A DNA stretch of 51,499 nt from Psychrobacter namhaensis (GCF_016107545.1 NZ_JABASS010000017.1:1-51499); one strand, 5' to 3'. Shown: positions 35,155-45,134, numbered from the stretch's first letter. Translations and numbers: made by a program. Notes: generated by a model from the sequence alone, not told the origin.

Positions 35155-35972
35155 GTCAGGAACTGATAGATCGCAATAAAACGGATCTTAGCAAAACCAT
35201 GTCATGGAGTAAGAAGTGGATCGCTTTTCGTACTATTTGGTTTAAAGAGATTCGTCGAATCCTACGTATTTGGCCACAGACCTTGCTGCCGCCCGTTATC
35301 ACAATGAGCCTATATTTTGTCATCTTTGGTAAGATGATTGGCTCACGTGTGGGTGAGATGGGCGGTGTACCGTATATGCAGTTTATCGTGCCTGGCTTGA
35401 TTATGATGTCTATCATTACCAACAGCTACTCAAACGTGGTTTCAAGCTTTTTTAGTGCCAAGTTTACAGCCAGCATCGAGGAGCTTTTGGTCTCACCAGT
35501 CTCTAAGCATGCGATCTTGATGGGTTATATCAGTGGTGGTATCTTTCGTGGACTGGCCATTGGTGTCATTGTCTCAATAGTGGCGCTGTTCTTTACTGAT
35601 CTTGGTATCGAGCATTTATTCGTGACGGTGTTTACTGTACTTGGCACCTCTATTTTGTTTTCACTTGGCGGTTTTATCAATGCCGTATTTGCTCGCTCAT
35701 TTGATGATATTTCTATCATTCCAAGCTTTGTGCTCACGCCACTGACCTATCTTGGCGGAGTGTTTTATTCACTAGAAAACTTGTCACCATTTTGGCAAAA
35801 TATTTCGCTTTTGAACCCGATTGTCTATATGGTCAACGCATTTCGTTACGGTATTTTAGGTTATTCTGATGTAAACGTTTGGTATTCAATGGTCGCTATT
35901 TTTGTCTTTTGTGCGATATTTTATACGATTGCCTATCGTCTGCTGAGTAATGGTTCACGCGTGCGTTTGTAA
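35151..35972 (+). CDS. ABC-2 type permease (YadH-like)
   Basis: The 273-residue membrane partner of the preceding ATPase, with about six helices. It shows the ABC-2 features: a soluble N-terminal helix region with WFKEIRRILRIWPQTLLPP, a conserved loop LVSPVSKHAI, and LGGVFYSLENLSPFWQNIS near the C-terminus. Gene overlap with the ATPase by 4 bases shows they are one unit. Length and layout fit YadH. No substrate-specific feature was seen. Confidence 0.93.
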   Translation: MSQELIDRNKTDLSKTMSWSKKWIAFRTIWFKEIRRILRIWPQTLLPPVITMSLYFVIFGKMIGSRVGEMGGVPYMQFIVPGLIMMSIITNSYSNVVSSFFSAKFTASIEELLVSPVSKHAILMGYISGGIFRGLAIGVIVSIVALFFTDLGIEHLFVTVFTVLGTSILFSLGGFINAVFARSFDDISIIPSFVLTPLTYLGGVFYSLENLSPFWQNISLLNPIVYMVNAFRYGILGYSDVNVWYSMVAIFVFCAIFYTIAYRLLSNGSRVRL

Positions 35973-36019
35973 GGTTTTTGGGCCAAAAGCCAGTGTGACT
36001 CATGTAAGATTTGGGTCAA

Positions 36020-36069
36020 GGTACTCTCTATCGGACTGATTCGTAAAAGTCAGAGTACCATAATTTTTT
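36020..36069 (+). terminator. hairpin plus T-tract between the ABC operon and queF
   Basis: GGTACTCT and AGAGTACC form a perfect 8-bp stem that encloses a second small stem GACT/AGTC. TAA and six T residues follow. It may end the ABC transcript or act as an attenuator in the queF leader, whose ribosome-binding site is about 17 bases further on. Confidence 0.6.
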
Positions 36070-36093
36070 AACGGTTTAATATTAGGAAGGTAA

Positions 36094-36975
36094 ATGAGTA
36101 TTCACGGCATCTTGGGTGAGCAAACCACCGACTATCCAACCACGTATAGCCCAGAGACGCTATATCCTATTGCACGCAGTATGGGACGTGACGCTATTGG
36201 CTGGCAAACAGATAAGTTAACGGTGGGTGTTGATTGGTGGCAGGCTTTTGAGATGTCGTGGCTTAACACACAAGGCGTCTCGCAGGTCGCTATCGCACGC
36301 TTTAGTATTCCTGCCAGCTCGCCATTTATCGTAGAGTCCAAGTCACTTAAGCTATATCTGAATAGTATTAATTTTACTGAGTTTGCCAGCTGGGACGACG
36401 TACAAGCGTTGATAACTAAAGACTTGTCCGCCTGTTTGCAAGCACAGGTGCAGGTCGCGCTGTTTGGCTTAAATGAGGATCTAAATGACAACGCATCCGG
36501 GCTGTTAATTGCCCAGCCTGAAGGGGTTTGTATTGATGATGCGTTGTCAGACAGCACTGACAAAATCGCATTAACTGAGCACCCTGATGCGTCGTTGCTG
36601 CGTCATCATGACACACAAAGCAGTACGAGTGCAGTAAGAGACAGTAGCCAGCCTTATGCGTTCTACTCCAATCTACTGCGGAGTAACTGCCCTGTGACCA
36701 ATCAGCCAGATTGGGGCACATTAGCCGTTTCGATAAGGAGTGAACACCCCATCAGTGAAGCCAATATGCTGCGTTATATATTGAGTTTTCGTCAGCATAA
36801 TGGGTTTCATGAGCAGTGCGTTGAGCAGATATTTGCTGATTTGAGCAGATGCTATGCGCCAAGTGAGCTGATGGTGCGCGCCTGGTATACACGCCGCGGT
36901 GGTATCGATATCAATCCTTGCCGCGTTAGCGATATAAGCTTGCTGCCTAAGCCTAGCCGTTTGATTCGCCAATAA
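36094..36975 (+). CDS. queF: NADPH-dependent 7-cyano-7-deazaguanine reductase
   Basis: Reduces preQ0 to preQ1 in the synthesis of queuosine for tRNA. It is the long, single-chain form with two T-fold domains. Visible features are the QueF motif ESKSLKLYLNSINFTEFASW (starting at 81), the catalytic Cys199 in RSNCPVTNQPDWG with Asp206, and the C-terminal HNGFHEQCVEQIF. Length is 293 residues, close to the 282 of E. coli. There is a short Ser/Thr/His-rich insertion at about 165-190 before the catalytic cysteine. GGAAGGTAA precedes the ATG. No preQ1 riboswitch was recognised upstream. Confidence 0.93.
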   Translation: MSIHGILGEQTTDYPTTYSPETLYPIARSMGRDAIGWQTDKLTVGVDWWQAFEMSWLNTQGVSQVAIARFSIPASSPFIVESKSLKLYLNSINFTEFASWDDVQALITKDLSACLQAQVQVALFGLNEDLNDNASGLLIAQPEGVCIDDALSDSTDKIALTEHPDASLLRHHDTQSSTSAVRDSSQPYAFYSNLLRSNCPVTNQPDWGTLAVSIRSEHPISEANMLRYILSFRQHNGFHEQCVEQIFADLSRCYAPSELMVRAWYTRRGGIDINPCRVSDISLLPKPSRLIRQ

Positions 36976-37032
36976 ATAAGCACTTGTAAGGTGGGTTGTA
37001 AGTAAAACAGATACGATCAGCTTTATTAATAA

Positions 37033-37068
37033 AAAAGCGCCTATCTCTTCAGTGAGATAGGCGCTTTT
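37033..37068. terminator. bidirectional terminator between queF and proS
   Basis: AAAAGCGCCTATCTC and GAGATAGGCGCTTTT form a 15-bp perfect stem with a 6-base loop, flanked by A/T tracts on both sides. It ends both convergent genes. Its core repeats the word used in the terminator at 33946. Confidence 0.92.
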
Positions 37069-37093
37069 GCTTGAGCGGTCTGTATTAAAAGGG

Positions 37094-38812
37094 CTACTTG
37101 CCGCTGACTTTTGCCAATACGTCTTCACGGCTTAGCATTTGCTTCTCGGTTTCGCGGCGATTGACGTACTCGTACTTGTCTTCTGCCAGATTGCGGTCAG
37201 AGACGACAATACGATGCGGAATACCAATCAATTCTAGATCTGCAAACTTAACGCCTGGGCGCTCGTTACGATCGTCAAGTAGCACATTGACACCTTGAGC
37301 TTTTAGCTCTTCGTAGAGTGCCGTTGCCGTTTGCATGACCGTTTCTTCTTTTGACTTCATCGGTATGATGGCCACTTCAAAAGGTGCAATAGAGTCCTCA
37401 ACGGTCGGCGTGGTTGGCCACATGATCCCGTTTTCATCGTTGTTTTGCTCGATGGCAGCGGCAATAATACGGCTGACGCCAATACCATAACAGCCCATCA
37501 TGAGAGTGACGGGCTTGCCGTCTTCACCCGATACCGTACAGTTCATCGCTTGTGAGTACTTATCACCCAACTGGAAAATGTGACCCACTTCGATACCGCG
37601 TTTGATTTTTAGGCTGCCTTTACCATCGGGAGAAGGGTCGCCTTCTTGTACATTACGCACATCAACGATGCGAGTAATGCGCGTATCGCGTGCCCAGTTC
37701 ATACCGATGGTATGCTTATTGACTTCATTAGCACCGCAGACAAAGTCTGACAAGGCGGCGGCCGAGCGATCAACGAACACAGGCATGTCTAAGTCAACAC
37801 CAATGTAGCCTTTATGCAGGCCAGCTGCCTTTAGCTCTTCATCTGAGGCGAGCGTTAATGGTACGTTGGCTTCTTCGATTTTTTCAGCCTTGATGGTGTT
37901 GAGCTGATGGTCACCGCGCAATACGACAGCGATCAGTTGTGGCTCATCGGCTTCGGTATGACCATGTACGATCAAGGTTTTAACCGTGGTCGCAAGTGGG
38001 ATATCCAAATGCTCAGCAACCATTTTACAGCTGGTCATGCCTTCTGTTAAGACGTCTTCACGCTCCATTCTAGGCGGCTGACGCTCAGCTGTGCTCACAG
38101 ACTCCGCCAGCTCAACGTTGGCTGCATAGTCAGATGAGTCAGAGAAGGCAATGTCATCTTCGCCGCTATCCGCCAATACATGGAACTCATGTGAGGCAAA
38201 ACCGCCGATAGAGCCTGTGTCTGCTTGTACCGCGCGGAAATCCAAACCCAAGCGGGTAAAGATGCGGGTATAGGCGTCATACATGTCATGATAAGTCTTA
38301 GCCAATGATGCTTGATCAAGATGGAACGAATAGGCGTCTTTCATGGTGAACTCGCGAGCACGCATCACCCCAAAGCGCGGACGAATCTCATCACGGAACT
38401 TGCCTTGAATTTGAAAGAAAGTTATCGGCAGCTGCTTATAGCTACGTAGCTCACCTTGAGCAAGATTGGTGATAACCTCTTCGTGAGTGGGACCAAGCAC
38501 GAAATCACGATCATGACGGTCTTTAAAGCGAAGTAGCTCAGGACCATAATCGTCAAAACGTCCCGTCGTCTGCCAAAGCTCTGCAGGTTGGGTCATGGGC
38601 ATCAGCACTTCTTGCGCGCCGACATTTTGCATCTCTTCACGAACAATACGTTCGACTTTTTGTAAGACGCGCAGCCCCATGGGCAACCAAATATATAACC
38701 CAGAAGCGATTTTGCGAATGAGGCCGGCACGCACCATCAACTGGCTTGAGGCGATGTCGGCATCACTTGGGGTTTCTTTTAGTGTGGCAAATAAAAATTG
38801 ACTGGCTTTCAT
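37094..38812 (-). CDS. proS: prolyl-tRNA synthetase
   Basis: A class II aminoacyl-tRNA synthetase that charges tRNA-Pro. The 572-residue length and layout are those of the bacterial type with an editing insertion. The N-terminal motif [20 protein letters not shown] is followed by motif 2 around [26 protein letters not shown]. The YbaK-like insertion domain lies at about 225-400. Motif 3 [13 protein letters not shown] and the anticodon-binding domain ending in [12 protein letters not shown] complete it. The ATG at 38812 is the natural start. It is followed by a bidirectional terminator. Confidence 0.96.
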   Translation of the reverse strand: MKASQFLFATLKETPSDADIASSQLMVRAGLIRKIASGLYIWLPMGLRVLQKVERIVREEMQNVGAQEVLMPMTQPAELWQTTGRFDDYGPELLRFKDRHDRDFVLGPTHEEVITNLAQGELRSYKQLPITFFQIQGKFRDEIRPRFGVMRAREFTMKDAYSFHLDQASLAKTYHDMYDAYTRIFTRLGLDFRAVQADTGSIGGFASHEFHVLADSGEDDIAFSDSSDYAANVELAESVSTAERQPPRMEREDVLTEGMTSCKMVAEHLDIPLATTVKTLIVHGHTEADEPQLIAVVLRGDHQLNTIKAEKIEEANVPLTLASDEELKAAGLHKGYIGVDLDMPVFVDRSAAALSDFVCGANEVNKHTIGMNWARDTRITRIVDVRNVQEGDPSPDGKGSLKIKRGIEVGHIFQLGDKYSQAMNCTVSGEDGKPVTLMMGCYGIGVSRIIAAAIEQNNDENGIMWPTTPTVEDSIAPFEVAIIPMKSKEETVMQTATALYEELKAQGVNVLLDDRNERPGVKFADLELIGIPHRIVVSDRNLAEDKYEYVNRRETEKQMLSREDVLAKVSGK

Positions 38813-39404
38813 AAATAAAGCGTAACCTTATCAACGATAAAAAAATAAGAAATAGTAGGATGTTGAGCGTATGGCTAATCGTTTCATGGCCGCCGCAAGC
38901 TTACCTTTATCACTTAGCAATAATCTAGGGTGTGTCCTAGAGACTAAAATGCTTGTAAAAAAGCACATAAGTAAACCGCTCTTATAAAAGAGGGAAAGTT
39001 ATGATTGACATATCAATATATCGAGCGGTTGAATGGGTAATTTCAGGCTAAAATCCTGATAAGTATACCTATGCCGACATTTTATCCATGCAATCTGACT
39101 ATGTTAGGTAAAGTTTGTCTAAGACGCAATGACTTTTTGTTTTTTCAGACCGAACGGGCGTTAAAGTCTCAGCTGGGGCAGCCATAATGGCACTGTTTGC
39201 TGGTTTTAAGCGTGTTTACAGTCAGTAACAGCGAATTTTGAAGAGCTAAGAGGATTGGGGCTTATGTAGCATATTAGTAGCCATAACTTGAAGTGAAGGC
39301 GCAAAAATAGCATTTATATTATAGACCGATGTTTGTCATGTAATTTATAGAAGTAAACGGTATAAACGATACAGTATAAATGATGAAGTATTGAGGTGGC
39401 CTAT
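38813..39404. other. 0.6-kb gene-free region
   Basis: No credible ORF on either strand. The region is AT-rich and contains a CTCTT/AAGAG inverted repeat near 38980-38993, a TTGACA-like -35 word near 39004, and a TCAGG/CCTGA repeat near 39043-39059. It separates divergent proS and the DUF4230 gene and probably contains both promoters. Nothing else recognisable was seen. Confidence 0.45.
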
Positions 39405-40166
39405 ATGAACAATCCTGATGATCGCTCTCCTATTGAGCATAAGGGGAGAAGTCCGCAAGCGAAAAAACCGATAGCCATGATGTCATGGGTTATTTTGCTC
39501 ATTGGTTTGGCCGCGATTGTTTTTGCTATTTATAGTGCGCAGAATCTAACAGAAGAAGAGCCCATAGAAACCATCACTCGCGAGGGTGTGGTCACGCAAA
39601 TCCAGCAGCTTAATCGTTTGCATACCGTTGCGTTTAGTGTCGATACCGTGATTACAAGCGAGCGTCCCGGTAGCTGGATGAAGCTGTGGCAGGATGAACA
39701 AAAAGGCTTGTTTATCGCTCGTGGGCGGGTAGAAGCGGGTATTGATTTAAGTACGTTGACATCTGAGATGGTACAGGTAGTACCGCCTGCTGAGGCTAAC
39801 ACTGATGTAGACGGAGAGCAGGTAGCTGACAGCGGTACACCAGCCTCAAGCATGCCAAAAATCAATATTACCTTACCGCCCTCAGAGATATTCTCCGTGT
39901 ATTTGGATGATATTGAGGTTTATGATTGGCAAACGGGCGCTTTTGGCCTGATGCAAGTCGATCCAAAAATCTTAGCACAAGCACAAAGTATGGCCAAAAA
40001 AGAAGTCCTAGAACGGGCTTGCCGAGGAGACGTAATGAATATGGCGCTACAAAACGCGCAAACGCAATTGCAGCAGCTGTTTGCTTTGACAGGAGCCGTG
40101 GTAACAGTGACCAATCAGGGGGCAGGGGCGTGCCAAATGCCACTGACCGTGTCGGCAAATGGTTAA
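39405..40166 (+). CDS. DUF4230 membrane-anchored protein
   Basis: A 253-residue protein with one membrane helix at about residues 27-45 and a C-terminal periplasmic region of the DUF4230 family, with VVTQIQQLNRLHTVAFSVDTVI and an acidic-to-neutral strand region ending in SEIFSVYLDDIEVYDWQTG. The last 60 residues are a helix plus a strand. Function is not known. GAGG lies 8 bases before the ATG at 39405. A GTG at 39396 opens the same frame but is less well placed. It is convergent with the photolyase gene, and no terminator was found between them. Confidence 0.8.
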   Translation: MNNPDDRSPIEHKGRSPQAKKPIAMMSWVILLIGLAAIVFAIYSAQNLTEEEPIETITREGVVTQIQQLNRLHTVAFSVDTVITSERPGSWMKLWQDEQKGLFIARGRVEAGIDLSTLTSEMVQVVPPAEANTDVDGEQVADSGTPASSMPKINITLPPSEIFSVYLDDIEVYDWQTGAFGLMQVDPKILAQAQSMAKKEVLERACRGDVMNMALQNAQTQLQQLFALTGAVVTVTNQGAGACQMPLTVSANG

Positions 40167-40213
40167 ACCTATATATAGCTAACACGGCTAATCGTACTTG
40201 TTTAAATTAATTG

Positions 40214-41827
40214 TTATTTTTTAAATTCTGCGATAGCAAGCTGGCGTGCTTTTTTATGCTCGACCATGGGCACAGGGTAGTCAAGGTCGGCAAATTGTCC
40301 CCCTTTACCGAGCGCCTTGCGGAGTTTGTCTTCGGAGTGCAAGACATTGGTAGGGATGCTCTTTAGTTCAGGTAGCCACGTCTTGATAAACGTCCCGTCA
40401 GTATCATGGGTCTTAGCTTGGCTAAAGGGATTCATAATGCGGAAATAGGGCGCAGAATCCGTACCAGTCGAGGCGCTCCATTGCCAGCCGCCATTGTTGG
40501 ATGCAAAGTCACCATCGATGAGCTGCTGCATAAAATAGCGCTCACCCAAGCGCCAGTCAATGAGCAAATCTTTAGTCAAAAACATCGCTGTGACCATCCG
40601 CAGGCGATTGTGCATAAAGCCTGTTGCATTGAGGCAGCGCATGGCAGCATCGACCAGTGGCACACCCGTTTTTCCCACACACCAGGCTTTAAAACTCTCC
40701 TCATGGTATGACCAATTAATTTGTTTGTCCGTTTCATCCTTGTAGGCTTGGTGGCGGATTAGTGCTGGCTTATCGACCAGTACATGACGATAAAAATCTC
40801 GCCACGCAAGCTCGCTGATCCAGCGGTTGATATCGTCATTGTCGCCATCATTACCGTGAAGCTTTTCTTGTACTTTGCTTGCTTGAACATAGCAAAGTCT
40901 GGGGCTGATTGCCCCTATCGTGAGATAGGCAGATAGTTGACTGGTTGCCTGTAGGCTAGGCATATCGCGACTCACATCGTAATCATTGATATCTTCAGCA
41001 GCAAACTCCTCTAACCGCTGGCAAGCAGTGGCCTCACCAGCAGGATAAGCATCTCTTGCCTGAGTGAGCTGTGCTTCCATATTGACATGCTGTAATGCTT
41101 CCGTACTTTGCAGTGTTTTTTGGTAGTCATTCATGACCGCTCTACCGAGATTTTCTATCTCCTTAACAGAGCTTGCACTGTTTTTTGCTAATGTTAACTC
41201 ATCGTTTTGTTTCTCATTTACCCCTGCTGCTGTATGTAGTTGTAGATCGCTTACGTCCAACGTCTGCCGCCATTTTTTATAAAACGGAGTAAATACTTGA
41301 TACATGCTATCGTCATTGGTGGTAATGCTTTGCGGTGGCAAGATACATTGGTCATGCCAACGGACAAATTCGATATCGTCTTTTGTCAGTCGCTCGTTTA
41401 ATTGTTCATCACGGTTGATTTCATTGCCTTCGTACTCGTGATTGGTCATGATGCAGCTGATGGCATTGTCCTTACATAAGGTAGTTAGCGCATCTATACA
41501 GTCCGAAAAACTGAGACAGACCTGCACTATTAGCGTGACATTCAATTGCTCTTGTAGGTGTTGTGCAAGTAGCGGTAAGGTACGAGAGATATGGTCAACC
41601 TGTGCAAGTGACATGTCATGGGCTTGCCACTGAGCGGGCGTTAGAAAAAACACCGCGCTGAGCTGAGCGTTGTCTGCGTTTGCCCGCTCACACAAAGCCG
41701 CTAGGGCGGTATTATCATGAATTCGCAGATCACGACGAAACCACATCAAATAATGAGGCGGATTTACGCTTGTATTTTTAGCGTTGCTATCAGTGTGGTT
41801 AGCCGTTGCTGACGCGGTCTTAGACAT
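40214..41827 (-). CDS. phrB: deoxyribodipyrimidine photolyase
   Basis: A light-driven enzyme that splits cyclobutane pyrimidine dimers, using FAD and an antenna pigment. The 537 residues contain an N-terminal antenna domain starting LMWFRRDLRIHDNTAL and a C-terminal FAD domain. Conserved items include GAISPRL, ISELAWRDFYRHVL, FMHNRLRMVTAMFLTKDLLI, and the FAD/DNA-site stretch NGGWQWSASTGTDSAPYFRI. The active-site Asn in NPFSQ is present. It is longer than usual (about 470) because of a linker at about 205-275. The antenna is probably MTHF, but this cannot be read here. DUF2256 genes, which sometimes accompany photolyases, are elsewhere in the window. Confidence 0.93.
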   Translation of the reverse strand: MSKTASATANHTDSNAKNTSVNPPHYLMWFRRDLRIHDNTALAALCERANADNAQLSAVFFLTPAQWQAHDMSLAQVDHISRTLPLLAQHLQEQLNVTLIVQVCLSFSDCIDALTTLCKDNAISCIMTNHEYEGNEINRDEQLNERLTKDDIEFVRWHDQCILPPQSITTNDDSMYQVFTPFYKKWRQTLDVSDLQLHTAAGVNEKQNDELTLAKNSASSVKEIENLGRAVMNDYQKTLQSTEALQHVNMEAQLTQARDAYPAGEATACQRLEEFAAEDINDYDVSRDMPSLQATSQLSAYLTIGAISPRLCYVQASKVQEKLHGNDGDNDDINRWISELAWRDFYRHVLVDKPALIRHQAYKDETDKQINWSYHEESFKAWCVGKTGVPLVDAAMRCLNATGFMHNRLRMVTAMFLTKDLLIDWRLGERYFMQQLIDGDFASNNGGWQWSASTGTDSAPYFRIMNPFSQAKTHDTDGTFIKTWLPELKSIPTNVLHSEDKLRKALGKGGQFADLDYPVPMVEHKKARQLAIAEFKK

Positions 41828-42013
41828 TCAAGTCGCCTTATGTCAATCATAAACAAAATTAGGAATAAAAGTATGCTAGGATAAGTTTTTGGATGCAATG
41901 GATTTGCCATCTGATTAACAAATTATCATATTTACTTGGTAGCGCTAGCGATTGGCATTTTTCGCGAGTCCGTTTAACCCTGTCATGCTAAGTTTCTTAT
42001 TTAAGGTCATGTC

Positions 42014-42697
42014 ATGCACGTTAAGTTTTGCGGTTTTACCCAGCTTAGTGATATTCATACTGCTGTACAATTGGGTGTGGATGCGGTCGGCTTGGTGTTT
42101 TACCCACCAAGTCCGCGTGCTGTCACGCTTACGCAAGCAAAGACGCTAAGCGCGGCGGTGCCTGCTTTTGTGAATGTGGTGGCGTTAGTGGTTAATATGC
42201 CTGAGGATGAACTGGTTGATTTGGCCAATCATGTACCTTTTGACCTCATTCAATTTCATGGCGATGAGACGCCTGAGCAGTGTGAGCAGCTGGCAAGCAT
42301 GGTCAATAAGCGCTGGATCAAAGCGCTGCGTATCAATGCTGATCAGCATACCACGGCTAGCGTGCGCGCCCAGATTGATCAGTTTGCCGCAGCAGGGGCG
42401 AGCAGTATTTTACTCGATGCGTATCATCAGCATAAATATGGTGGTACTGGCGCACGTTTCGATTGGAGCTTGATACCAAAGGACAGCGCGCTACCCATTA
42501 TCTTAGCGGGTGGACTCGATGCCGAAAATGTCGCGGCGACTTTAGAGCTGCCTATTTATGCAGTCGATGTCAGCGGTGGTATCGAGCAGGACAAAGGCAA
42601 AAAAGACACCGCCAAAATGCGCGCCTTTATGAAAGCAGTCAAACGCGATCGATGGCAAAATGAGACGCTTAGCGTACCTTCGAATCTGAGTAGCTAG
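42014..42697 (+). CDS. trpF: phosphoribosylanthranilate isomerase
   Basis: Isomerises N-(5-phosphoribosyl)anthranilate to CdRP, the third step of the tryptophan branch. It is a TIM barrel of 227 residues, with the N-terminal motif KFCGFTQLSDI (catalytic Cys), the phosphate loops GLVFYPPSPRAV and LAGGLDAENV, and the terminal VSGGIEQDKGKKD. AAGGTC lies upstream of the ATG. trpB follows after 88 bases. The anthranilate genes are not in the window, as is usual when the pathway is split. No leader peptide or attenuator was found. Confidence 0.95.
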   Translation: MHVKFCGFTQLSDIHTAVQLGVDAVGLVFYPPSPRAVTLTQAKTLSAAVPAFVNVVALVVNMPEDELVDLANHVPFDLIQFHGDETPEQCEQLASMVNKRWIKALRINADQHTTASVRAQIDQFAAAGASSILLDAYHQHKYGGTGARFDWSLIPKDSALPIILAGGLDAENVAATLELPIYAVDVSGGIEQDKGKKDTAKMRAFMKAVKRDRWQNETLSVPSNLSS

Positions 42698-42785
42698 CTT
42701 TGTATGACCGTTACATAGCCAGTTCCTTAAACCGTTTTCCCCATATTTATACTAAAAAATACCACTTATTACAGTAGGAATTATC

Positions 42786-44060
42786 ATGAGTCATGTCACG
42801 AACAAAGATCTACCTGCCACTGCGCAATCTGTCAATACTTTTACCAATCCTGAAAACGTAGCCGACTTCAACCAATATCCGGATACGCGCGGACATTTTG
42901 GTGTACACGGTGGTCGTTTCGTCTCCGAAACCTTGATGGCTGCGCTTGAAGAGCTAGAGACGCTCTATACCAAAGTGAAAGCCGATCCTGCGTTTTGGGA
43001 AGAGTATCACAATGATTTGGTCAATTATGTCGGTCGTCCAACGCCGCTGTACCATGCCAAGCGTTTGAGTGATGAGATTGGCGGCGCGCAAATTTACTTT
43101 AAGCGTGAAGATCTCAACCATACAGGTGCCCACAAGGTAAATAACACCATCGGCCAAGCACTGCTTGCCAAAATGTGTGGTAAAAAACGTATCATCGCTG
43201 AGACGGGCGCAGGACAGCATGGCGTGGCGACAGCAACAATTGCGGCACGTTTAGGGCTAGAGTGTATCGTTTACATGGGCGCGGACGACGTTGAGCGTCA
43301 AAAGATGAACGTCTATCGTATGCGCTTGCTTGGCGCAAAAGTTGTCCCTGTCACGTCAGGCTCACGTACGCTCAAAGACGCCATGAACGAAGCGATGCGC
43401 GACTGGGTCACCAATGTCGATAGTACTTATTACATTATCGGTACGGTTGCAGGCCCCCATCCTTATCCGCTATTAGTCCGTGATTTTCAGGCGATTATCG
43501 GTAAAGAAGCGCGGATTCAGCATTTAGAAAAAACGGGTAAATTACCGGATGCCCTAGTCGCTTGTGTCGGCGGGGGCTCTAACGCCATTGGTTTGTTCTT
43601 TGACTTCCTAAACGACACCGACGTTAAAATGTATGGCGTTGAAGCAACGGGTGATGGCATTGAGTCAGGTCGTCATTCCGCGCCACTGGCTGCTGGTCGT
43701 ATCGGCGTGCTACATGGCAACCGTACCTACCTGATGGCAGATGATGACGGCCAAATTCAAGAGACGCATTCTATCTCAGCGGGACTCGATTATCCCGGTG
43801 TCGGCCCTGAACACAGCTTTTTAAAAGACATGAAGCGCGTTGAATACGTTGGCTGTACTGACAAAGAATCACTAGAAGGCTTTCATGAGTCCACGCGCAA
43901 AGAAGGCATTATCCCTGCACTTGAATCAGCTCACGCAGTCGCTTATGCCTTAAAGCTGGCTAAGACGATGACACCTGATCAGACCATTATCGTCAATATG
44001 TCAGGTCGCGGTGATAAGGATCTGCATTCGGTGATGAAGGCAGAAGGGATTGAGCTGTAG
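42786..44060 (+). CDS. trpB: tryptophan synthase beta chain
   Basis: Condenses indole with serine to give tryptophan. The 424-residue PLP enzyme contains the lysine motif HTGAHKVNN, the phosphate loop GGGSNAIG, and the conserved [13 protein letters not shown] and [10 protein letters not shown]. It has a short N-terminal extension of about 30 residues before the first conserved element ([10 protein letters not shown]). AGGAAT precedes the ATG. It lies between trpF and trpA in the same direction, with an intergenic hairpin before trpA. Confidence 0.97.
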   Translation: MSHVTNKDLPATAQSVNTFTNPENVADFNQYPDTRGHFGVHGGRFVSETLMAALEELETLYTKVKADPAFWEEYHNDLVNYVGRPTPLYHAKRLSDEIGGAQIYFKREDLNHTGAHKVNNTIGQALLAKMCGKKRIIAETGAGQHGVATATIAARLGLECIVYMGADDVERQKMNVYRMRLLGAKVVPVTSGSRTLKDAMNEAMRDWVTNVDSTYYIIGTVAGPHPYPLLVRDFQAIIGKEARIQHLEKTGKLPDALVACVGGGSNAIGLFFDFLNDTDVKMYGVEATGDGIESGRHSAPLAAGRIGVLHGNRTYLMADDDGQIQETHSISAGLDYPGVGPEHSFLKDMKRVEYVGCTDKESLEGFHESTRKEGIIPALESAHAVAYALKLAKTMTPDQTIIVNMSGRGDKDLHSVMKAEGIEL

Positions 44061-44108
44061 CAGCGACTACTTTTGCACGCTTATCCAATCTATTGCTTAT
44101 AAGAAAAA

Positions 44109-44148
44109 TTGCTTAGCGCCCTTTGTTAGTTAATAAAGGGGCAAGCAA
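44109..44148 (+). promoter_or_regulatory. stem-loop between trpB and trpA
   Basis: TTGCTTAGCGCCCTTT and AAAGGGGCAAGCAA pair with a 2-base bulge around a 10-base loop. There is no T-tract after it. It may protect the trpB 3' end or reduce read-through into trpA. Confidence 0.5.
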
Positions 44149-44180
44149 GTAAGCTCATTTATATGAATTAAGAGACTCCT

Positions 44181-45005
44181 ATGACCCGAATTGAAAGCAC
44201 GTTTGCAACCTTAAAATCACAAAACAAAAAAGCCCTCATTCCTTATGTGATGGCGGGCGATCCTAATCCTACGACGACCGTAGACTTGCTCCATGATTTG
44301 GTTAAGCACGGCGCGGATATGATCGAGCTTGGCTTGCCGTTCTCTGATCCAATGGCAGATGGTCCAGTTGTCGCCTTGGCGGGCGAGCGTGCCTTAGCAG
44401 CAGGGACCAGCACCCGTGATGCCCTAAAAATGGTCGCAGAGTTCCGTCAACAAGACACGCAAACGCCGATTATCTTGATGGGTTATCTTAATCCAGTGGA
44501 GATTATCGGTTATGATAACTTTGTCGCCTTATGTGAGCAGTCAGGCGTCGATGGTATCTTGATGGTGGATTTACCACCAGCAGAGGCGGGCAGCTTTACT
44601 CAGCATTTGACTGAACATTCGATGAATGAGATTTTCTTACTATCGCCAACGACTTTGCCTGAGCGCCGTGAGCAAGTATTGACCCATTGCGGCGGCTACA
44701 TCTATTATGTGTCTTTAAAAGGCGTGACAGGCTCAGCCACGCTAGATACGGATGATGTGGCAACCCAAGTTCAAGCGATTAAGGCAAAAACCGATTTGCC
44801 AGTGTGTGTGGGCTTTGGTATTCGTGATGCGGATTCGGCCAAAGCGATTGGTACTCATGCAGATGGCGTGATCGTAGGGAGTGCCTTGGTACAGAACTTT
44901 GCTGATATAGATGCTAACGATGCCGATGCTGTCGCAAGCGCTCAGCAAAAGATCATGACTAAGATGGATGAGCTGCGGGCGGCACTCGATAGTTTAAGTG
45001 CTTAA
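44181..45005 (+). CDS. trpA: tryptophan synthase alpha chain
   Basis: Cleaves indole-3-glycerol phosphate to indole, which passes to TrpB through a tunnel. The 274-residue TIM barrel shows the catalytic Glu in MIELGLPFSDPMADGP, the Asp in MVDLPP, the flexible loop SPTTLPERR, and YYVSLKGVTGS near the phosphate site. It is 120 bases after trpB and 227 before accD. The strong conservation leaves no doubt about the call. Confidence 0.97.
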   Translation: MTRIESTFATLKSQNKKALIPYVMAGDPNPTTTVDLLHDLVKHGADMIELGLPFSDPMADGPVVALAGERALAAGTSTRDALKMVAEFRQQDTQTPIILMGYLNPVEIIGYDNFVALCEQSGVDGILMVDLPPAEAGSFTQHLTEHSMNEIFLLSPTTLPERREQVLTHCGGYIYYVSLKGVTGSATLDTDDVATQVQAIKAKTDLPVCVGFGIRDADSAKAIGTHADGVIVGSALVQNFADIDANDADAVASAQQKIMTKMDELRAALDSLSA

Positions 45006-45110
45006 CTTTCAGATTATATGAGTATGCGGCCTTATTTTTTAGAGGATCAATAGTCAAGTTAAGGTGCCGTCACATTGTTTATAAAGACAGGGGCAAATGA
45101 CTTTGCTAAA

Positions 45111-45134
45111 GTTAGTTTACGTGTGTAAACTAAC
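45111..45134 (+). promoter_or_regulatory. 10-bp perfect inverted repeat upstream of accD
   Basis: GTTAGTTTAC and GTAAACTAAC are exact inverted repeats with a 4-base loop, about 100 bases before accD. The absence of a T-tract makes an operator or mRNA structure more likely than a terminator. Confidence 0.45.

Noticed and set aside
35973..36093. preQ1 riboswitch in front of queF
   Set aside because: The region has a nested hairpin, but neither the short preQ1-I pseudoknot pattern nor an A-rich tail pairing with its loop was found.
41828..42013. Trp attenuator before trpF
   Set aside because: No short ORF with consecutive Trp codons was found in the leader, nor before trpB.
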